This document shows, one piece after another, positions 22,728-25,809 of a DNA stretch of 25,809 nucleotides. Under the pieces are notes generated by a model. That model made no database searches. It saw only the letters and a program-made list of their open reading frames with translations, and was not told the DNA's origin. The stretch is from JBDSGC01 sp046594105 (GTDB lineage: Bacteria; Acidobacteriota; Thermoanaerobaculia; Gp7-AA8). The stretch lies in contig JBKJQB010000129.1 of NCBI GenBank assembly GCA_046594105.1, positions 1-25,809 on the forward strand, given 5' to 3'. Position numbers and translations under genes: made by a program. The stretch's first letter is position 1. The number at the start of each line of letters is the position of its first letter.

Positions 22728-25415
22728 ATGAGTTCGGGAATTGTGTCGGGCACACGACTCGGTCCTTACGAGATCGTTTCGAAAATCGGCGCCGGGGGCA
22801 TGGGCGAGGTGTGGAAGGCCACGGACACGCGTCTCGATCGCAGCGTGGCCATCAAGGTGCTGGCGTCCGAGCTTTCCGCTGATGCGCAGTTCCGGACACG
22901 CTTCGAGCGCGAGGCGAAGACGATCTCGCAGCTCAATCATCCGCACATCTGCGTGGTGCACGATGTAGGGCATTCGGCGACCGCTGACTCCCTGCCGCTC
23001 AACTACCTGGTGATGGAGTTGCTCGATGGCGAAACGCTGGCGGAGCGGCTTCTCCGCGGCCCTTTGCCGGTCGAGCAGGTGCTCCGGATCGGCGCGCAGA
23101 TCGCCGAGGCGCTCGACGCGGCGCATCGCAACGGAGTCATCCATCGCGACCTTAAGCCGGCCAATGTGATGCTGACCAAGGCCGGTGCGAAGCTGCTCGA
23201 CTTCGGGCTGGCCAAAGCCGCGCAGATCGCACCGTGGGGCGCTGGACACTCGGCCACCATCGCCCGGAATGGCGCGCCCGACTTCCCCCCGGAAGACGGC
23301 ACCCATGTGCGCTCGCTGACGGCGGAAGGGACGATCGTCGGGACGTTTCAGTACATGGCCCCCGAGCAACTGGAGGGTCTTCCCGCTGATGCCCGCACTG
23401 ACATCTTCGCCCTCGGCGCCGTTCTGTACGAAATGGCCACCGGCCGGCGTGCCTTCGACGGTGCCACCAAAACCAGCATCATCGCCGCGATCGTCGACCG
23501 CGATCCGCCGCCCATCCATCAGTTCCAGCCGCTCACCCCTCCCGCCTTCGAGCATGTGGTGGCGCGGTGCCTGGCCAAGAGCCCCTCGGACCGCTGGCAG
23601 AGCGCTCACGACATCGCCCAGGAGCTTTCGTGGATTCGCGAGGCGGGGTCGCAAGCGGGCGTGGCCGCGCCGCTGGTTGCGCGCAAGCGTTCGCGCGAGC
23701 GGCTTGCCTGGGCCCTGGCCGCAACGCTCGCGCTCGCGCTCCTCGCCGTCACTGCCACGCTGGTGCCGAGACTGCGCCGGGCGAACCGGCCATTCGTCGC
23801 AGATATCGCTCCTCCCCGCGGCACCCGCTTCAATGCCGTGGGAGATGAAGCGGGGCCGCTGGTCCTCTCGCCCGACGGGACTCTGGCGGTTTATTCGAGC
23901 GCCGACAAGTCGGGGAACCGTCTGATGCTGCGGTCCCTGCTCACGGGGGAGACCAAGGTGTTGGAACGCACCGAGGGAGGGCAATTTCCCTTCTGGTCGC
24001 CCGACAGCCGGAAGATCGGGTTCTTCACGACCAAGCAGCTCGAGCGGGTCGATGCCAGCGGTGGCTCTCCAGTCCCGATCTGCAGAACGAACAGCGCGCG
24101 AGGCGGGACCTGGGGCCCGGACGACACGATCGTTTTCACGGCGAGGACCCAGGATCCGCTGAGCAAGGTGACGGCGTCAGGGGGAGTCCCGATCGCCGTG
24201 ACGAAGCTCGATCTGGCGCAACACTCCAGCCACCGCTGGCCGTCGTTTCTGCCGGACGGCAAGCGGTTTTTGTATCTGGCCTGCAACCACGAGGATTCTA
24301 CCGGCAGTGTCAACGGCGTTTACCTCGGGTCGGTCGACGGAGCTGCTCCCCGGCTGATCCTGCGCAGCGTCTCCAATGCCATCTACGCCGGCGGGTATCT
24401 GCTCTTCGGTCGCGACCAGACGCTCTACGCCCAGAAGGTCAAGAGTGACCTGTCGCTCGAGGGAGAACCGGTGACGCTGGCGCACGATGTCCTGTACGAC
24501 GCAGGCATCTGGCGCGGAGCCTTCTCGGTCAGCAACGACGGGCTGCTCGCCTATCACTCCGGCCGGGCTTCGGTTCTGTCGAACCTTCTCTGGATGGACC
24601 GCCATGGCGCACTCCTCGAGACGGTCGGCGAAAAGGGTTCCTACTGGGACGTGGAGCTCTCTCCGGATCAGCGGAAAGTGCTGCTGACCATCGGAGATCC
24701 CCAGCGGGAACTGTGGGTGCAGGACCTGGTCCGCAAGACCAGGACGAAGCTGACGCTCAGCGGATGGGCGAATGTTCCTGCATGGTCGCCGGACGGGACC
24801 ACCATCTACATCGACATGCTTCGCCGCGGAACCATGGAGCTGGTGTCGAAGCGAATCACGGGCGCCGAGAGGGTCTTGAGCCGGAGGAAGACGTTCTTCA
24901 CTCCGCGTGCCGTTTCCCCCGACGGCAAGATCGTCTTCCTCGAGTCGACCGGCGTGATCGAGCGGCTGCCGCTGGACGCACCCGACAAGGCGGTCGCTCT
25001 CACGCGCGCCGGATCGATCGCCCGCGGACCGAGTCTCTCTCCCGACGGCAAGTGGCTGGCCTACGGCTCCAGCGAGAACGGCCGCGACGAGATCTTCGTG
25101 GTCTCGCTCGCTCAGCCTGAGCTGAAGTGGCAGGTCTCCGCCAATGGTGGAACGATCCCCCGATGGCGCGGCGACGGGAAAGAATTGTATTTCCTCGACA
25201 TGACCAGCCACATCAACGCCGCCTCGGTCGTGGAAAACGGTAGCGGTCTCGACTTCGGTCCGCCGCAAGCCCTCTTCGCAGTCACCCTCCGCCCCGGAAG
25301 ACGTTCCTATGATGTCGCTGCCGACGGGCAGAAGTTCCTGGTGAACGCGCTGGCCGACGAGGACTCGCCCACGGTGATGCTGGTGAACAATTGGAAGACT
25401 CTGCTGCCGCGATGA
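22728..25415 (+). CDS. Transmembrane Ser/Thr protein kinase with C-terminal TolB-like beta-propeller
   Basis: The 895-residue PknB-type kinase has GAGGMGEV (21-28), Lys in AIKV (K43), HRDLKPANV (139-147, D141), DFGLA (158-162), GTFQYMAPEQ (205-214) and DIFALG (225-230), so all catalytic residues are present. The segment from DFG to APE is 56 residues, about 20-30 longer than usual, owing to an insert (WGAGHSATIARNGAPDFPPEDGTHVRS). A single membrane helix spans about 327-347 (LAWALAATLALALLAVTATLV). Repeated PDG and SPDG/SPDSRKI blades (VLSPDGTLAVYSS, WSPDSRKIGFF, AVSPDGKIVFL, LSPDGKWLAYGSS) form a propeller placed outside the membrane. It probably senses an extracytoplasmic cue. ATG 22728 starts right at the fold; no Shine-Dalgarno is evident. 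Confidence 0.93.
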   Translation: MSSGIVSGTRLGPYEIVSKIGAGGMGEVWKATDTRLDRSVAIKVLASELSADAQFRTRFEREAKTISQLNHPHICVVHDVGHSATADSLPLNYLVMELLDGETLAERLLRGPLPVEQVLRIGAQIAEALDAAHRNGVIHRDLKPANVMLTKAGAKLLDFGLAKAAQIAPWGAGHSATIARNGAPDFPPEDGTHVRSLTAEGTIVGTFQYMAPEQLEGLPADARTDIFALGAVLYEMATGRRAFDGATKTSIIAAIVDRDPPPIHQFQPLTPPAFEHVVARCLAKSPSDRWQSAHDIAQELSWIREAGSQAGVAAPLVARKRSRERLAWALAATLALALLAVTATLVPRLRRANRPFVADIAPPRGTRFNAVGDEAGPLVLSPDGTLAVYSSADKSGNRLMLRSLLTGETKVLERTEGGQFPFWSPDSRKIGFFTTKQLERVDASGGSPVPICRTNSARGGTWGPDDTIVFTARTQDPLSKVTASGGVPIAVTKLDLAQHSSHRWPSFLPDGKRFLYLACNHEDSTGSVNGVYLGSVDGAAPRLILRSVSNAIYAGGYLLFGRDQTLYAQKVKSDLSLEGEPVTLAHDVLYDAGIWRGAFSVSNDGLLAYHSGRASVLSNLLWMDRHGALLETVGEKGSYWDVELSPDQRKVLLTIGDPQRELWVQDLVRKTRTKLTLSGWANVPAWSPDGTTIYIDMLRRGTMELVSKRITGAERVLSRRKTFFTPRAVSPDGKIVFLESTGVIERLPLDAPDKAVALTRAGSIARGPSLSPDGKWLAYGSSENGRDEIFVVSLAQPELKWQVSANGGTIPRWRGDGKELYFLDMTSHINAASVVENGSGLDFGPPQALFAVTLRPGRRSYDVAADGQKFLVNALADEDSPTVMLVNNWKTLLPR

Positions 25416-25520
25416 GTCCCCGCCTCGCCCTCGAATGATGCAGCTTTGGATCGCATCGCGCCGGCCTCCGCCGTGCAACGGCAGGCCTGCCGTGGAAGCC
25501 GTGATCACCAGCTCTCCCAT

Positions 25521-25645
25521 CGAGAGTCCCTCTCCCCGCGCGGGGAGAGGGTGCCGCGCAGCGGGGGTGGGTTTTTTGCTGAAAAGATTGACCCCATCCG
25601 GCCTACGGCCACTTTCTCCCGCTGCGGTGGGGAGAAGGACTCTCG
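25521..25645. repeat. Composite palindromic element (BIME/MITE-like)
   Basis: The ends are inverted: CGAGAGTCCCTCTCCCC (25521-25537) and its counterpart reading GGGGAGAAGGACTCTCG (25629-25645) match with one mismatch. The left end contains a perfect palindrome, CCCTCTCCCCGC/GCGGGGAGAGGG (25528-25551). The right end has an imperfect one, TTTCTCCCGC with GGTGGGGAGAAG. Between them lies a GCGGGGGTGGG then TTTTTT stretch (about 25561-25577), where the T run could also serve as a terminator. This layout is like paired, opposite-facing REP sequences seen in many genomes. Confidence 0.7.
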
Positions 25646-25743
25646 ACATTGGGCAGTAGCGGCTTTGGGGCTGTCGTCCTGAAGCTGGGAAGCAGCGCGA
25701 TGCAGCGCTGTTGAGATCTCGATGACACATCCTCACGCGAGTT

Positions 25744-25796
25744 CCCTCTCCCCGCCGCAGCGGGGAGAGGGTCCGCGAAGCGGGGGTGAGGGGTCT
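25744..25796. repeat. REP-like palindromic repeat, second copy
   Basis: CCCTCTCCCCGC (25744-25755) and GCGGGGAGAGGG (25760-25771) form a 12-bp perfect stem with loop CGCA. GTCCGCGAAGCGGGGGTGAGGGG follows. The text repeats the left half of the 25521 element, including the GCGGGGGTG tail, and may continue beyond the window. Confidence 0.72.
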
Positions 25797-25809
25797 CTCC
25801 TGCACTCAT

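Larger units (their letters stand above)
25416..25809. other. Gene-free end of window, filled by palindromic repeats
   Basis: About 390 bp after the kinase gene hold no supported gene. They contain a 16-bp palindrome (ACGGCAGGCCTGCCGT, 25478-25493), a composite palindromic element at 25521-25645 and a further REP-like copy from 25744. The 95 bp between the two repeats show nothing else. Confidence 0.7.

Noticed and set aside
22713..25805. Long minus-strand open frames (423 and 542 codons) opposite the kinase gene
   Set aside because: They mirror the kinase codons and have no recognisable features. The plus frame holds all kinase motifs and the propeller blades.

Overview
The window begins inside the 3' end of a 23S rRNA gene, followed by 5S rRNA and a strong intrinsic terminator. 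The rest is a GC-rich bacterial chromosome segment with two halves: a surface-glycan block (about 0.6-12.9 kb) and a block of secreted, membrane and signalling proteins (about 12.9-25.4 kb). The lineage is inferred only from gene style. A Ser/Thr kinase fused to a TolB-like propeller, a TMTC-like TPR glycosyltransferase, long secreted beta-sandwich proteins and DUF4186 together suggest Acidobacteriota (perhaps Thermoanaerobaculia-like). The rRNA was not aligned.

Glycan block. A SAM methyltransferase and a Wzx/MATE-type flippase overlap by 4 bp. They converge on a two-domain methyltransferase that carries a degenerate internal duplicate. Divergent from that is a methyltransferase and GT2 glycosyltransferase pair. 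A minus-strand set follows: a PMT-like GT-C glycosyltransferase, a polyprenyl-phosphate-sugar synthase-like GT2 and a DUF2304 membrane protein. This looks like a lipid-linked sugar donor system plus the enzyme that uses it.

Next is what looks like a nucleotide-activated heptose pathway. It has a GmhA-like SIS isomerase (minus), then on the plus strand a GmhB-like phosphatase, a transaldolase, a HddA-like GHMP kinase, a HddC-like nucleotidyltransferase and an extended-SDR epimerase. The last four are tightly packed and three of the junctions overlap or nearly overlap. The transaldolase would let the locus make its own sedoheptulose-7-phosphate, linking central carbon metabolism to GDP-heptose (or a modified heptose). 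The cluster ends at a perfect 15-bp hairpin.

Secreted/signalling block. On the minus strand are a secreted PHP/CehA-like metallohydrolase with two near-identical Ig modules and an FN3 module, a broken lytic-transglycosylase-like gene, an 850-residue secreted protein with a tandem A-B-A-B architecture, the TMTC-like membrane TPR protein, and a secreted SGNH-like protein. On the plus strand are a DUF4186 protein and a transmembrane Ser/Thr kinase with a predicted extracytoplasmic propeller. The final 390 bp hold REP/BIME-like palindromic repeats, and other palindromic repeat candidates sit near 16.3 and 21.1 kb.
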